From Sphaerosporella brunnea (taxonomy: Eukaryota > Ascomycota > Pezizomycetes > Pezizales > Pyronemataceae): 64,000 bases of DNA. The notes below the pieces were generated by a model. The model was not told where the DNA came from. It searched no databases and saw only the letters and a list, made by a program, of their open reading frames with translations. Of this stretch, positions 52,248 to 63,459 are shown piece after piece. Numbering within the stretch: position 1 is the first letter of the stretch; the number at the start of each line of letters is the position of its first letter. Made by a program: the position numbers and the translations under genes. The stretch spans positions 1 to 64,000 of the forward strand of contig VXIS01000215.1 of NCBI GenBank assembly GCA_008704415.1, written 5' to 3'.

Positions 52248-52901
52248 GGCGTCATTTTCTCTGCTGCCCTGGTTCCTACCACGAGCAGCTACGCTATTGG
52301 AATCATTGACTGTGGCCCTGCTCGGTTAGGCCATGGTGCTGCTTCATTCAAGGTTGAACCTTCACTTGGGCTTTCTCGGCCCGCCAGCCGATGTTTACCA
52401 GTATGATAGACAACATCGACGTTCGGGTCAGATTTCTAGTGCGGTTCGTCTTTTGTGGTGTAGTTATGACCAGTTTCCGCGATCTGCAGGCAGAGAAGAT
52501 ATCTACCATTGAAAAAATATATTGGATTTCTCGAAAGTTGTGGAAGCTCCTTCTCCAAGAAAGATAATAAATCCAAGTCCATCCGCCCAGAACAGACAAG
52601 ACAGAGCAAGCAAATCCATGAACAATCGTCACGTTTTAGCGACAAGACCGTCATCCTGACCAGACAAAATACATAAAAAAGAAAGAAAAGGCCTCAAGCC
52701 GTTCCCACGAACGTCTCCCCCGACGGTGGCTCAGCAAACCAACCCCGATCATTCAATGACTATCCCATATGCGCCGTGTTCAACGTCTCCTGCTACTTAG
52801 CTGGTGCAGCCCTGTCATCCCACTCCTCGGCGATCATTGCGGCAATCGCACCGCCGCTGACCGGTCGGCTGGGTCAATGTCCAGCGGGGCATCGATAACC
52901 A

Positions 52902-53696
52902 TCAAAAGAAAAAAAAAAAAAAGACAGCTTTCGAGAGAGTGGATCCTCCGCAAACTGGTTGGTTCGTTACTTTGTAGTCCGACGTCGGTCGTCGATGTTT
53001 GTAATCCTCCTCTTCCAATGCTTCCGCCGCTTCAACTCGTAAATATGCCGATGGCAGATGGATTACCTCAATGCGACTTCGGTGTCGCCTGATCACCCCA
53101 AGGCGTTCGACGTCTCGCATCCGTGGGATTGTATTATAGCCTGGCATAGAAGACGGCATCCGGTAGCAGGCGGGGTTCAAAGCGTCACGAGTTTGGATGT
53201 CTTGCCCTTCCGCCGGGATCTCAGCCATCCTGTTGACATGTTGTCTTTTGGCGTTCTCAAGCACAGGAGAGTCATTTGCCGAACCGAGAGACTTAAAATA
53301 AGTAGAGACTGCAGCCGGCGAAAACATTCCAGGTGATCGCCCCATTTGAAATCTGTACATGCCAGCCGAAATGTGAGTCAGAATGTCCCACCACTCACGC
53401 CGTGAACGTTGCGATATAGTAGTTTGGCATTGAGTGTTATTTCCTTCCCAAAATCTGAGATCCGAATCATACCGAGTGATATGCAGTGAATCAGAGCAAA
53501 CGACGCTGATCTTATATTCCGCGCTGTCTTGAATTGGCCACCGCACCGATAAATACTTTACCGCATACGCAAACAGGGGAAAGAATGACACCCGTGGTGT
53601 CTCGTGATTCTTCGAAAATCCGAACGATGAAAAAACCATCCATGATAAGATATTGGCAACCTCCACCACACGCAAAGGACCGACGAGAAACCCCAT
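52902..53696 (-). CDS. Hypothetical protein (possible membrane N-terminus)
   Basis: An ATG at 53696 opens MGFLVGPLRVVEVANILSWM followed by more hydrophobic residues, then FFPLFAYAVKYLSVRWPIQD, a mixed region DSLHITRYDSDLRFWEGNNT and GMYRFQMGRSPGMFSPAAVS. The frame continues 264 codons to an A-rich tract. It might be the 3' part of a longer gene extending towards 54.6 kb, where minus-strand MSQTAFPDSCITEHSRLLEE also looks coding. No family is recognised. Confidence 0.4.
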   Translation of the reverse strand: MGFLVGPLRVVEVANILSWMVFSSFGFSKNHETPRVSFFPLFAYAVKYLSVRWPIQDSAEYKISVVCSDSLHITRYDSDLRFWEGNNTQCQTTISQRSRREWWDILTHISAGMYRFQMGRSPGMFSPAAVSTYFKSLGSANDSPVLENAKRQHVNRMAEIPAEGQDIQTRDALNPACYRMPSSMPGYNTIPRMRDVERLGVIRRHRSRIEVIHLPSAYLRVEAAEALEEEDYKHRRPTSDYKVTNQPVCGGSTLSKAVFFFFFF

Positions 53697-54705
53697 TTGA
53701 CTACGTCTACGGCTTCACGCAAGGATTCTCCCTGAGGCGATCCGCCACTCACATCCGTTGTGCGCTGTCCGTTCCCGTGGACGGCTTTGACCGAAACGTA
53801 GCTATTTGGCAGGCTCTAGGACGTTCCTATTCTCCGCAGTACACTGGCAAGCACGGGTCATCCGTTTTGCGGCTGGGAGATGTGTCCGGAGCCATGCGCT
53901 CGGGGACACGATTGACGGCATCACCCTCACAGCCGAAGCCAGGGCTGCCGTGTTACTGATGGCGATCAGACCCTCGAATGTAGACAGGATACACTTCCTT
54001 CTTCAACCCCGACTGCGCCCGGGACTTTTCGGGGATCGGGGCGGCCTTTGGAACCAATATCTGACAAGCATCATCGTCGGCAACGACCTTTCTAATTGGG
54101 GAGAGTTTGCAATGCCCCCTACCCTCTCCCGCCGGGGAAACGCTGTCCTTATTTCCGCCCGAGCACACCGGGGTCAACCTTCCTCATCCAGAGCATGGGG
54201 TGCCTCCCTGATTCCTGGCGATCTGCAAGTGTCGGCCGCCGCCGCGAGAGCACAACCGCAGGCTTATATCACAGCTGCTCGCAGGCGGCGCAAATCCCAC
54301 CGCAGTGTACCCACGGAGATATTCCTTGCTAACGACGCCCACGCTTCTGGCAGTCCGGGGCGACTTCCCCCTCCGAGCGTTTGCATCCTGGGCGGACTGT
54401 TGCCGGAATTATCAACGATGAGATCCCACTACCGCCACTACTCGAAGCAGCTGCCCGCCGCAAGGTTTCCACGCTGCTGAGCATATATACACCCAAGGAT
54501 ATCCGAGTCATCGTTGATGGGCTCTAAAACACGAATCCTGCTGTCTGCACCGCCTGCAACGTCGGTACTGATTTCCTCCAAGAGGCGGGAGTGCTCCGTG
54601 ATGCAGCTGTCCGGGAAGGCTGTCTGAGACATTGTTACGCTCAAATATGATGACGGATGGCATCTTATCTGCTCGAAACCGGTCCAGCGCAACTCCCACG
54701 ATGCA

Positions 54706-55591
54706 ATGTCAGGCTACATTCGCAGGCCGTTCAAAGTCAGTTTGAAAAGGAAACCCGACAGCGACATCGATGAAGATTTGCCTACAGCGAATCATGCTGG
54801 CGAGGAGCCCCAGGCTGAGGTCAAACACGTGGATGTGGAGGCTGAGCTGGTCACGCAAGCCAACAGCTTCGACGATTTGCCCGCTTCAATCGGACGCGTC
54901 TCACAGCACGAGCTATGCAACCCCACATCTTGGCACCCCGACAGCGTAAAAGCCAACCTGCCGTTGCCCGAGGACCCATGGTCTGTGCGGGCCTACCTGA
55001 CCGACGCACTGGTCTACGTGCTGGCAGAGGTGCTGGCGCATAAGTTTGGATGCACGCAGCTGCGCCAATGCCTCTGTGTACGAAGCTGCGGCACAGACCA
55101 ACACCAAAGATATGCCGGGTGTGTTCTCCGAAAATGCCCCCACGGCTACGGCTGCGCCTGCCCGGCACACTGCTGTTCCGCAGGCGACCACCCAGTCCTC
55201 CACCACCGCCGTAACGTCGAACGCAAGCGGCACCCAAGACGCCGCCACTACCATCCGAACACGTCGCATCAAGACCCCCGCAGCGCTCGCCCCCGCTGCA
55301 GGCGGGATCAAAAAGCGATCCAACGTAACTCGCAAACCCTCCGCTCAAATGAGGGAAATCTGGAAGGCGAGGATCAACGGCTGGTTCCAGGACGCGGTTC
55401 GAAGAATGGACGAGCAGGTGGAAAAGTCGGACCAGATAATGGACGAGATTCCGAAAACTGACGAGCAAATGGAAGACTCGGATCAGTCGATGGACGAGGA
55501 AATGGAAGAGGCAGATCAGATGGACGAGGAAATGGAAGACGCAGATCAGATGTTCTCTTCATCCGCTGAGGATATGGATATCTGCGATTGA
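54706..55591 (+). CDS. AT-hook-related acidic protein, one frameshift
   Basis: An ATG at 54706 opens MSGYIRRPFKVSLKRKPDSD and runs through LPLPEDPWSVRAYLTDALVY to about 55050. The coding frame then shifts to ASVYEAAAQTNTKDMPGVFS, a Thr/Ala-rich linker, RRIKTPAALAPAAGGIKKRS, and a helical part REIWKARINGWFQDAVRRMD that leads to an acidic tail with repeated MDEEMEDADQ units and stop at 55591. The KTPAALAPAAGGIKKR motif also occurs in the AT-hook repeat protein at 48.2-49.7 kb (KAPDALAPAFGGVKKRGRP). No phase-compatible intron was found for the shift, so a frameshift mutation is likely. Confidence 0.5.
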
Positions 55592-55625
55592 GTTCTGAGC
55601 TACGGCAACGGCGCGGATTGGTGAT

Positions 55626-56045
55626 CAGTGTTCTCAGTCGGCAGCCGAAACAGCCGGGCGGGCTTGGCCGGCTGCTTTAAGCAGCCAGCCCGACGGGCTT
55701 TGTGCATCAGCCCAAACGACCCAGCCTGCTGTCGGGCCAGCGGCCAGGGCTTCGAGTGATCGCCGGTGAAGACCGGCTACTGCGAGCGGCGGGGTTCAAT
55801 CGGCACCGATAAACTTATCAGGATCTGTGATGTTATAGTAAAATCCTATCTAGCGATTCCCTCCTAGTCGTCATTTTCCACGGCGAACATCTTTATGCAC
55901 TTTTCATTTCATAGCAGTAGTTGATATCATGGTGGTCGTATTTGTCGTCATTGTGGTCTCCGTCGCGGGCCGCAGCCCAAACAGCCAGCCCAGGATTTTC
56001 GCAGCATAAACAGCCAGCCGGGCTGGCTGGCTGTTGAGAACACTG
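55626..56045. mobile_element. 420-base hAT MITE with exact target duplication
   Basis: The ends are CAGTGTTCTCAGTCGGCAGC and, inward from the right, CAGTGTTCTCAACAGCCAGC. Exact duplications TTGGTGAT flank it at 55618-55625 and 56046-56053. Subterminal regions are full of CAGCC and GGCTGG words. It has no coding capacity. A single-ended relative lies at 5498. Confidence 0.95.
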
Positions 56046-56179
56046 TTGGTGATGGTGTTGGTTTGGTTTTTTTCCTGTTGTCTACTCTTCGCGGCGTCTT
56101 GGTTTTTGATCGTCAGCAAGTTTTTTTCTCCTGCGGTTAATGGTTTCTCGAGCACTGCTTTGGTCCGGACGTGATGCCA

Positions 56180-56600
56180 GTTTGTTTGTTTAATCATATT
56201 GTTTTTGGGCGCTTGCGGCATGGCATATGTAGAGACAGAGACAATGCTACCCCTAGGCTCAAGAGCCCTACTGTGGGGCCTGCGCCTCCAAAGGAAAAGT
56301 AATCAAGCAATCCGCACCAAGCAGGTATGGGCATCAAGCAAGGTCATAAATGGACAAAAGGAAAGAAAAATACAAGGTCAAAAACGATTTAAGCGTTTAC
56401 AGGCCACATCCCAACTTGTGCATTGCTTAGGAATGCCTTCACCGCTTCCGTACAACGTTCATTGGACAACAGGCCCTTACTGGAGGTATTCGTCCTCCTT
56501 CTCTTGTGCCTCCGTTTGGTGGCCACCGCAACTTCCTTCCATGACATTGCTTGCTCCTTCCGCCAGCAATCCCCCCTTGCATACCGTACCCGAGTTTCGG
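56180..56600 (-). mobile_element. 5'-truncated LINE, copy 2
   Basis: Minus-strand tail of the same LINE family as 45.8 kb. Coding starts within the last 50 residues (CWRKEQAMSWKEVAVATKRR, KGLLSNERCTEAVKAFLSNA) and is followed by a shared 3' untranslated region and an A-rich end (TATGATTAAACAAACAAA). Truncation lies near 56580, so only about 400 bases remain. Confidence 0.75.
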
Positions 56601-57423
56601 CTGCCCGCCGCCGCGTCCTCCGGCCTTGAAAACAAAATCGATAGCCCGTCAATCTATCAAAAGCGCTATCCAATCAATTGGTGACGTTACCTGACGAGAC
56701 ACTGCCTGAATCTGGCATTGAAGCAGGCGGGCCGCAACGCGGTGTACGTCAGCTACGATGCCTGCCTATGGCGTCTTCAAAAGATACAAAGTATACCTTA
56801 CATCTACTGAGGTACAGAGAATCCTCAAGTACCGGGAAGTTGGGAGATGTAGTGTATATTCTATATTCCATCAAACCGCGTGCGTGGGCGCATGGGACCA
56901 TCCGCATGCGGGATGCACGGTCAAAGGTCATGTCCCTTCTTCTCCTGCGCCTGCTCTTCAACACACTCCCTCCACCGATGCTCCCTCTTCTGCACTCCTC
57001 CTTCTAGCAACATTTCACCTCTCAACTCTTTACAAACACGCGCCACAATAGGTGTAAATCATATCATCCAGGTGAAGAACCAATACGAGCGAGTCAGCCT
57101 TACGAAGGCAACTTTCATAGCCATCGCGGCGGAATCGTTGACCATCACGGTTCCCGGTCACGATCCCGCCGGCAACCCTCCTGTTGAAAGCAGGCCCCGT
57201 TCCCGCCGTCACCGTCACCGCCTACCGAAGCGGGCTTTGAGGATAGCACAGTCGGTGGTGGTGACGCGATCTTTTCAGAAATGAAGGAAGAGACAGCGAC
57301 AGCGTGACAGAGGGTGAAGGCAGGGCGCCGGCGGAGTCGAACAAACGGCAGTATTGCGCTCTTGCAGCAACATTACAAAGTCCCAGAGGCACACTCACCT
57401 GAAGCGGGAATTCCTGAGCGTGC

Positions 57424-58221
57424 ATGTTAGCCGGAAGGGCGGGTGTGCAGGGAAACGGAAAGTCTGCGCAAGTTACCGCTGCTAGTGGGTCATTACTCTT
57501 GAGGAGCCGACCTTTTACGGAGATCGGGACGGCATTCATTCCAATGGAAATTATTGATCGTTCAATACACTACCATTACGCAAGCCCTCAATCTGAGCTG
57601 CTGTTATCCGCCGCCTCTTTGACCTCCCACGGTGTACCGAGCTACTCGATTGAAAAGTGGCACTCAGGTGTGTATCATTGATAGGAACCGGACACCGACG
57701 ACGACGCGAATTCAGACCTGGACGGCTCAGAGACGGATGGAGATGACAAGGCGGGGACGAGAAGCAGCAGAGTTCTCGCGCACTCCGGCCGATGGAGAGG
57801 TGGTAGGCGCTGTTACCGGGCGATTTCTATCGGTAGCACACTTGTCTGGTGACAGGTTGTTCTCAAGAGACAGCGACCAAGTGACAGTGACAAATAGGTT
57901 AGTTTTTGGCGTACGAACACCCCCCCAATGACCGGCGATGTACTATCCTCAAAGCTTGTACAGTATGTCCCATCAGACTCTCTACCATTACAAAGACCCA
58001 AACAACGGCCCCGCACTGCTCCTCCTAGACCGGCGGGGCCAGGGGAGGATGCGCAGAAACCGCGTTGTTTGTGGTTTGTCCGGAGTCTTCGGCGGGCTGT
58101 TGCGCGTGCCCTTCCTGCTCGGTGCGTGCGCTGGATGGTCACAATCCGGATTCAGAAGTTGAAGCTGCGGGTCGGCGAGCTTGAGGGTTTGGCGAATGAG
58201 GATAGGTGTGCCGAGGAGTAG
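57424..58221 (+). CDS. Hypothetical spliced gene
   Basis: The first coding-like part reads SGSLLLRSRPFTEIGTAFIP and SIHYHYASPQSELLLSAASL to a possible donor GTGTAC at about 57631. After 52 bases ending TTGATAG another frame gives an acidic EPDTDDDANSDLDGSETDGD. A later frame ends ..MVTIRIQKLKLRVGELEGL at 58221. The parts are consistent with a small multi-exon gene but no domain was found. Confidence 0.3.
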
Positions 58222-58730
58222 GGCGGAGGTGTTGGGTGTGTGTTTAAGTATTCAGTTCTTTTTTGTTTGTTTGTTTGTTTGTTTGTTCCTGCATCGAACG
58301 GGCAGTCGTTGCCATTTTCGGATAATGTCGAGTTTCCCAATGTCCAAGTGCTTTGTCATCGTGTAGCAACCGACGTGTTTCTGGCCTTAGGTGGGAGCAA
58401 GATGGCTGCACAGTCCGGTGTTCTTTGTATTTGAATGCCTGAACTGAGCGCGTAGGAATCATGGTGGATCTCAGGATCCTAGATACAGCCTATATAAGGA
58501 AAACAAAGCGAGTAGCACCAGCCTGAACAAGGAATGAAAGCGCTAGGAGACAACAGAATATATGATATGAAGAATCATGCCAGTGACAAGAGTGGCATTG
58601 AGGCAAATAATTTTTGGAATAGATGACAGTCTGATAGGAGAACAAACAGGAAGGTAGTGTGGTGTGCCAAAGGCGAGTGATGCCGCATGAATCGCCGCGG
58701 AAACAGTTGATCACCCAGCAGGGTCGATGA

Positions 58731-58806
58731 GGTAGCTTGCTGGTACGCAATATAAATTTCGGTAAACTAACCCTCTAGATTCCAGCGCTTGAGAGTGGTA
58801 TAAAAC
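58731..58806 (+). repeat. Dispersed repeat, copy 2
   Basis: Partner of 11880-11950, in the same orientation, with the same GCAATATAA..GGTAAACT..CTCTAGATT..CAGCGCTTGAGAG order. Confidence 0.6.
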
Positions 58807-59789
58807 TCGGCTTGATGCGCCGGCCTCAACATCAAGAAGCTCGGCATCCACTGCAAAAACCCAGAGGCAACTCGTAGCCAGTACGCCAAATACCGTAGCC
58901 GTCAAAGTCCCGTGTGGGGACTTGCAGACAACGCGCTTATATTTGGGAGGAAACAACAACTTTCACACAACGGTCAAGCTTCTTCACAATTGCCGACCCT
59001 GTTCCTTCGGAGTGTTCATTTGCCACTAGAAACCTCATTCGTGATTTAAAAAAAAAAGGAATTGCTTTACAAGAGAGCGAGGTGACAAGCTATCCTACAT
59101 CTAGGTAAATATATGCATTCTGGAACGCTCCTTCCGCCACCCACGCAGCTGGGGCCAAGTCTGAGAAAAACAATTGGTAGGGATTGAAGCGGAGTTGATG
59201 GAACTGGAAGACGAGTTTGCGGAGATGGTATTGGGTTCAGTTTAGGAAGGCAGCGGCGGTGCCCAAACTCTGATTGAGCCTGAGCAAGGTCCAATTTGCT
59301 ATCCCGGGGTCCGATGATATTCTATATGAGCAAAGTGCCACAATGCCAACCGATTTCCTAGCGTGGGTTAATATGCCACCGAGGCGTTTTATCCCATGCA
59401 GCGGTATACAACTCACCACGACACCACAAAAAATAACCGAAAATATTTCCCCAAACATCGGAAAAAAATCCCCGAGCTGGAGAGGGTTAGATCCACGGCT
59501 AGGACCTGAGTTAGTGCACTGGTGGGGGGGGCTACGGGTTCGGAATACGTGGTGAGGATTGGTGATCAATGTGGTCAGTTTAGATTACATTTACGATAAA
59601 ATTGTGAAAAGCCCGGACTGCAGTACCTTTATTTGATGCGCTATTGGTGCGGTGATTGTGAGAACTCCAACGCATACCTTTGTTGAGTGTCAGGATGCAA
59701 GATTGATACAGCATTGAAATATATATAAATATATTCAGCTACGGATAACAGAGTTTTTTTTTTCCATTATATCAATAGCACGGCGTGGT

Positions 59790-59790
<1 letters not shown>

Positions 59791-59820
<30 letters not shown>
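59791..59820 (+). repeat. 30-base poly-T tract
   Basis: Thirty consecutive T. On the minus strand it would be a poly-A and could mark the 3' end of a retroposed sequence, but no matching body was recognised. Confidence 0.9.
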
Positions 59821-60413
59821 CGAACTCTCCAATTTGTGGTGTTTGTTTTTTGTGTTCGTTGTGGCTTTGGATCTTTTTGTTTCCACTTTGCGACTCTGAC
59901 GCATAGAACCCCTCGGTGACATATTTGCCGCGCGTCATTGCTACCGACTGTGCTATCCTCAACGCCTGGTACAGCATCGACTGATCAATCATGGAAAGAG
60001 ACCAGTTGTGGCCGTCACCGAGCCACCGTAGCTGAATCACCGGGGTGGCGTCGCAATCTTATCACTCTACCTTATTGAAGTGTAGATTCTATACTAGTAC
60101 AGTATTCAAGGAAAGAACCGAGCCGAATTCCATTGGTCTATGGTCAATCAACAGCGGCCATGTGATTTGCCAATGCCTGTGTATCAAGCCAGCATCACGC
60201 AGCTTCGCGCGGCGGTCGTTGAGAGGAACAGTGTCTTCTAACCTCCCGCCTCCGCGGAGAAGGCGCCGGAATCGTTGCAGCAAACCGAAGCTCAATTACG
60301 TATTATGTATAACTACGAGGAAAGAGAAACAAAGACAAGAGGCTGATATTGCAAATCATCTAAACCCCATTCACCCAACAGCAATGGCAAACGACGATTA
60401 AATTAACGACATC

Positions 60414-61562
60414 TTATTCCTCGACAGGCTCACGCTGAAACTCCTGAACCAAAGCCACCACCTCCTGTTGCCCGAACCTCCGCGCCATGTCCAGCGCCTC
60501 CTTACTAGCTCTATTAACGGACAACCACGTGCGCGCGATGCGCATCAAACGGATCCTCTGCTTGCCCCTGCTGCGCGCGAGAGTCTCTAGCATCTTGAGT
60601 TGAAAAAAGTGAGGATCCCTGGGCAGCGGCTGGAGGGTGTAGCAAATCGCATCCACCTCCTTGAGACCGGTTCCATTCCAGTTGGAAGGGGTAGCCGCGA
60701 TGTAGCAGAGCGCCACTATCGCACCTTTCTTCGCCTGTTCGATCTCTTCCATCGGATATGAGAACTTCCGAACCTTCCCCCATATCCGCGTGAGGATGCG
60801 GGCGCCGGTCGCGGTGAAGGCAGGCTCGTGCATGAGGTAGACGAGGCACTGGACGGGGGTGAAGGCGGACTCGTTGTCGTTTTCGCACTTGTCGAGGAGC
60901 ATCTGCGTGAGTTGCTCCGTTTCCAAGTGCTTAGCCATGTCGGACAGCAACAGACGGACCGTGCGTTCCTGGCCGTAGAGACAGGCCCATCTGAGCGGCG
61001 CAGCGGCGCATTTGACCGTCCACTGCCAGTGTTTCAGCAACACGCGGAGGGCCTCGATGTTGCCTTGGGCCGCGGCCAGGCAGATAGCTCCGGTGCCGTT
61101 GTAGGAGGTTTTGCCGCACACGCTGACCCAGCCGATGAGGCGGCGGTCGACCTCGGCCCAGCCCATGCTTTCGTTGTCGCCGAGAGGTGGCAGAAGTGGC
61201 AGGATCGCACCCGAATAGCTCGAAGTGGGTGGTTCGAAAGCGCGGGGCGGAAGAAGCGAAATGACATGACGGAAGTCCGCCATGGACAGCAGCAAGTAGG
61301 CCCACAGCAGGACACTCTTGTCGGGGTCGATACCGGGTAAGTGCCGTTTGCGTTCCGGCCTGCCGAGCTCGCGGAAGTACTGGCTCGCGACGTCGGGGAA
61401 GTAGGCGCAGGCGAGAAACATGGTGATGTTTTCTTGGCCGGCCATCTGCGCGGCGCATTCCATGTGGATTTCCAGCGGCAGCGAGAGAAAGCGCGAAGGC
61501 CTGGTGCGCGCGCGTGTCAGAGAATCTATGAGCCACAGGCAATCCGTTGAACATACCGCCAT
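60414..61562 (-). CDS. Ankyrin-repeat protein, 382 residues
   Basis: An ATG at 61562 opens one intact frame. Residues 25-65 (FLSLPLEIHMECAAQMAGQE, then a helix rich in Leu/Ala) resemble the helical start of fungal F-box/ankyrin proteins. Residues 155-180 (NGTGAICLAAAQGNIEALRV) and 188-210 (APLRWACLYGQERTVRLLLS) are two ankyrin units; further helices follow to the end (SKEALDMARRFGQQEVVALV). Ankyrin repeats bind other proteins, often to bring them to a ubiquitin ligase when an F-box is present; the F-box here is only suggestive. No introns are needed. Base use is GC-richer than the surrounding repeats, as expected for a live gene. Confidence 0.8.
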   Translation of the reverse strand: MAVCSTDCLWLIDSLTRARTRPSRFLSLPLEIHMECAAQMAGQENITMFLACAYFPDVASQYFRELGRPERKRHLPGIDPDKSVLLWAYLLLSMADFRHVISLLPPRAFEPPTSSYSGAILPLLPPLGDNESMGWAEVDRRLIGWVSVCGKTSYNGTGAICLAAAQGNIEALRVLLKHWQWTVKCAAAPLRWACLYGQERTVRLLLSDMAKHLETEQLTQMLLDKCENDNESAFTPVQCLVYLMHEPAFTATGARILTRIWGKVRKFSYPMEEIEQAKKGAIVALCYIAATPSNWNGTGLKEVDAICYTLQPLPRDPHFFQLKMLETLARSRGKQRIRLMRIARTWLSVNRASKEALDMARRFGQQEVVALVQEFQREPVEE

Positions 61563-61976
61563 TGGGCCCGCGCAGGTCGAGGCGGCATTCTGTCGAGCGG
61601 CGGAACGGCGATGTGGCGATGTAGCGGTGCGTGTCGATGTTGGTTGCGCGCAGTCGCGTTGTTGTTGTTTGGCGATTTAGGCGCGTGTCGCGTCAAACCC
61701 GGACCCCTAACCCTGTTGCTTATGGAATTGCCACAAGCCACAAGTGGCGTGCCGCCACCACCACAACGTCGGCTACACCTCCACGTCAACCGCTTTCAAC
61801 ATGTACAATTCTTGCACTGGTGAACACCAACGGCCCCTGACACTCCTGATGCGTTTGCCAAAGAAGTCGTCATCATTTGAGGGAGGATGGTGATGGGAAA
61901 GATCTCCGGCCTCACTGGATATCACTCGGGGGTACCTAGTTCTATCACAGTATCTCACTCGTCCTATCACTTCATC

Positions 61977-62801
61977 TCACTCGTCTTTATCCTCGTCCAG
62001 AAAGCCAGTTTCCAACAGTACACGGACTAAATTGATCAAACGTCTCAAAAACACCAACCGAGCTGTTGCGTCGATTATGCATAACCTCTCGGACGGGCTG
62101 TTGCACTCACGGGGCGAAAAATGGACCCATTTGGCTCCACGCCCACATATACATTCTGGCGTGCATATCCAGAGGGAACGAATAGGCCTACCATCAGAAG
62201 TGGTACGCCACGACGGGCCGTCCACCAGCGTGGATAGTAAAATGCTCTCAACAGTCGGGCCGGCAGCGTCAATTGCTCGCGTAGCCGCGAACTTGCAACC
62301 ACACCGGATCGTGGCTTCTCCTTGATTCTGACTGATAGTTTTGCGTTCCCGAAACCTCACTTGGGCACTTTGGTTTCACCTTCGTGATCCATGCATGCCA
62401 GAACCGCCGGCGGGAGTGATGGGATGGCCTAGTCCCTGCGCCACAGTGCGCCACGGCCTCCTCCCTGCGTAAGCCACCCGACCTCGGACTCCCGCTGGAA
62501 GGCGAAGTAAAGTGTAGTAAGCTCACCTCTTCGCGTTACCCGTAACGTGAGGCGGTGGCTTCGGCGCCTCTCCTCGCGTTCGGTGAAGGATGCGCGCATG
62601 TTGCAGGCGCCATGACGCCTCCGTAGGATGACTATCGATGGGGTGAAGAGACCACCAGGAACCAGCTTCTATGAAGTTTGCAGACGATGGGGGCAGAGAA
62701 GACAGCTCGCCTCGGACAGCGTTTTCGATAAATATATATTCGACCAGTCCAGCATTCACCAGCGACAACGCACCAGCGATAGGACGAACAGCTATTTCCA
62801 T
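61977..62801 (-). CDS. Hypothetical spliced gene
   Basis: An ATG at 62801 opens MEIAVRPIAGALSLVNAGLV and runs through SWWSLHPIDSHPTEASWRLQ to a donor GTGAGC at 62526, with AAGAG before it. A last exon of about 300 bases ends at 61977 and reads ESILLSTLVDGPSWRTTSDG, CICGRGAKWVHFSPRE, LVFLRRLINLVRVLLETGFL and an acidic DEDKDE. The joining acceptor, between about 62300 and 62400, is not fixed. Unknown family. Confidence 0.4.
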
Positions 62802-62852
62802 CCTTACGCGCTGTGGGGTTTCAGATGAACTAAATCTCGATGAAAAGCAGAG

Positions 62853-63459
62853 ATGAACGATAACGGCGATGACCCAGTTTGCAGAGATGATATATCCAGA
62901 ACAATGGTCCGATGTCTAGCCCTTATGCGAGAGCAGGAAGAACACAAGCAACACTTGTGGCGAGGCGACTCCATGTTCAGGAACCCGGTGATTCAGATGT
63001 TCCATGCTTCCTGCAGGATGGCCCGATTCCGATGCTAGAGGGCAAGGGGAAGCCCCCAATGACAGGACAAAGCCTTCTTTGCATCCTGGAGCAGCCGAGT
63101 AAGAACGCTTCAGGATTTCAGACGGACTGCAAGTGCGACGGAGGCAGCTTGTAGAAAACATGCAGAGACGGTACATGTCAATTCAATTGTTAATTTATTA
63201 TTCCTTTTTCCTTTCGGCATGCAGCCTATCGGCTATGGCCACAGAGTATAGTATCCGACAGCAAATCCGGACGCGACATCGTGTCGGACAAAAAAGCAAA
63301 CATGCATATCGGGATTGACTGAGTTGTGAGGCCGACAAAATATGTATAGAACCGTAAAAGGCCGTGCCAAAGGATACCTGGAGGTATTTTTGGGAAGTCC
63401 TAGTGGTATAATGTCAAGTGTTTGGCCCCGAAGAATATGCGGTATGACTGGAACGTGGG
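62853..63459. other. No convincing gene
   Basis: A plus-strand 61-codon frame at 62853 (MNDNGDDPVCRDDISRTMVR) has some coding character but no domain; nothing else is supportable. Confidence 0.3.

Larger units (their letters stand above)
58231..60413. other. No intact gene; scattered coding-like pieces
   Basis: Includes the second copy of the 11.88-kb repeat (58731-58806), a TTTG microsatellite at 58262-58286, and a minus-strand stretch at 59569-59100 (MFGEIFSVIFCGVVVSCIPL, then after one TGA FHQLRFNPYQLFFSDLAPAA) that may be a dead membrane-protein gene. A minus-strand YQALRIAQSVAMTR at about 59970 recurs as RALRIAQSVVVTR on the plus strand at 57230, an unexplained short similarity. Confidence 0.4.
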
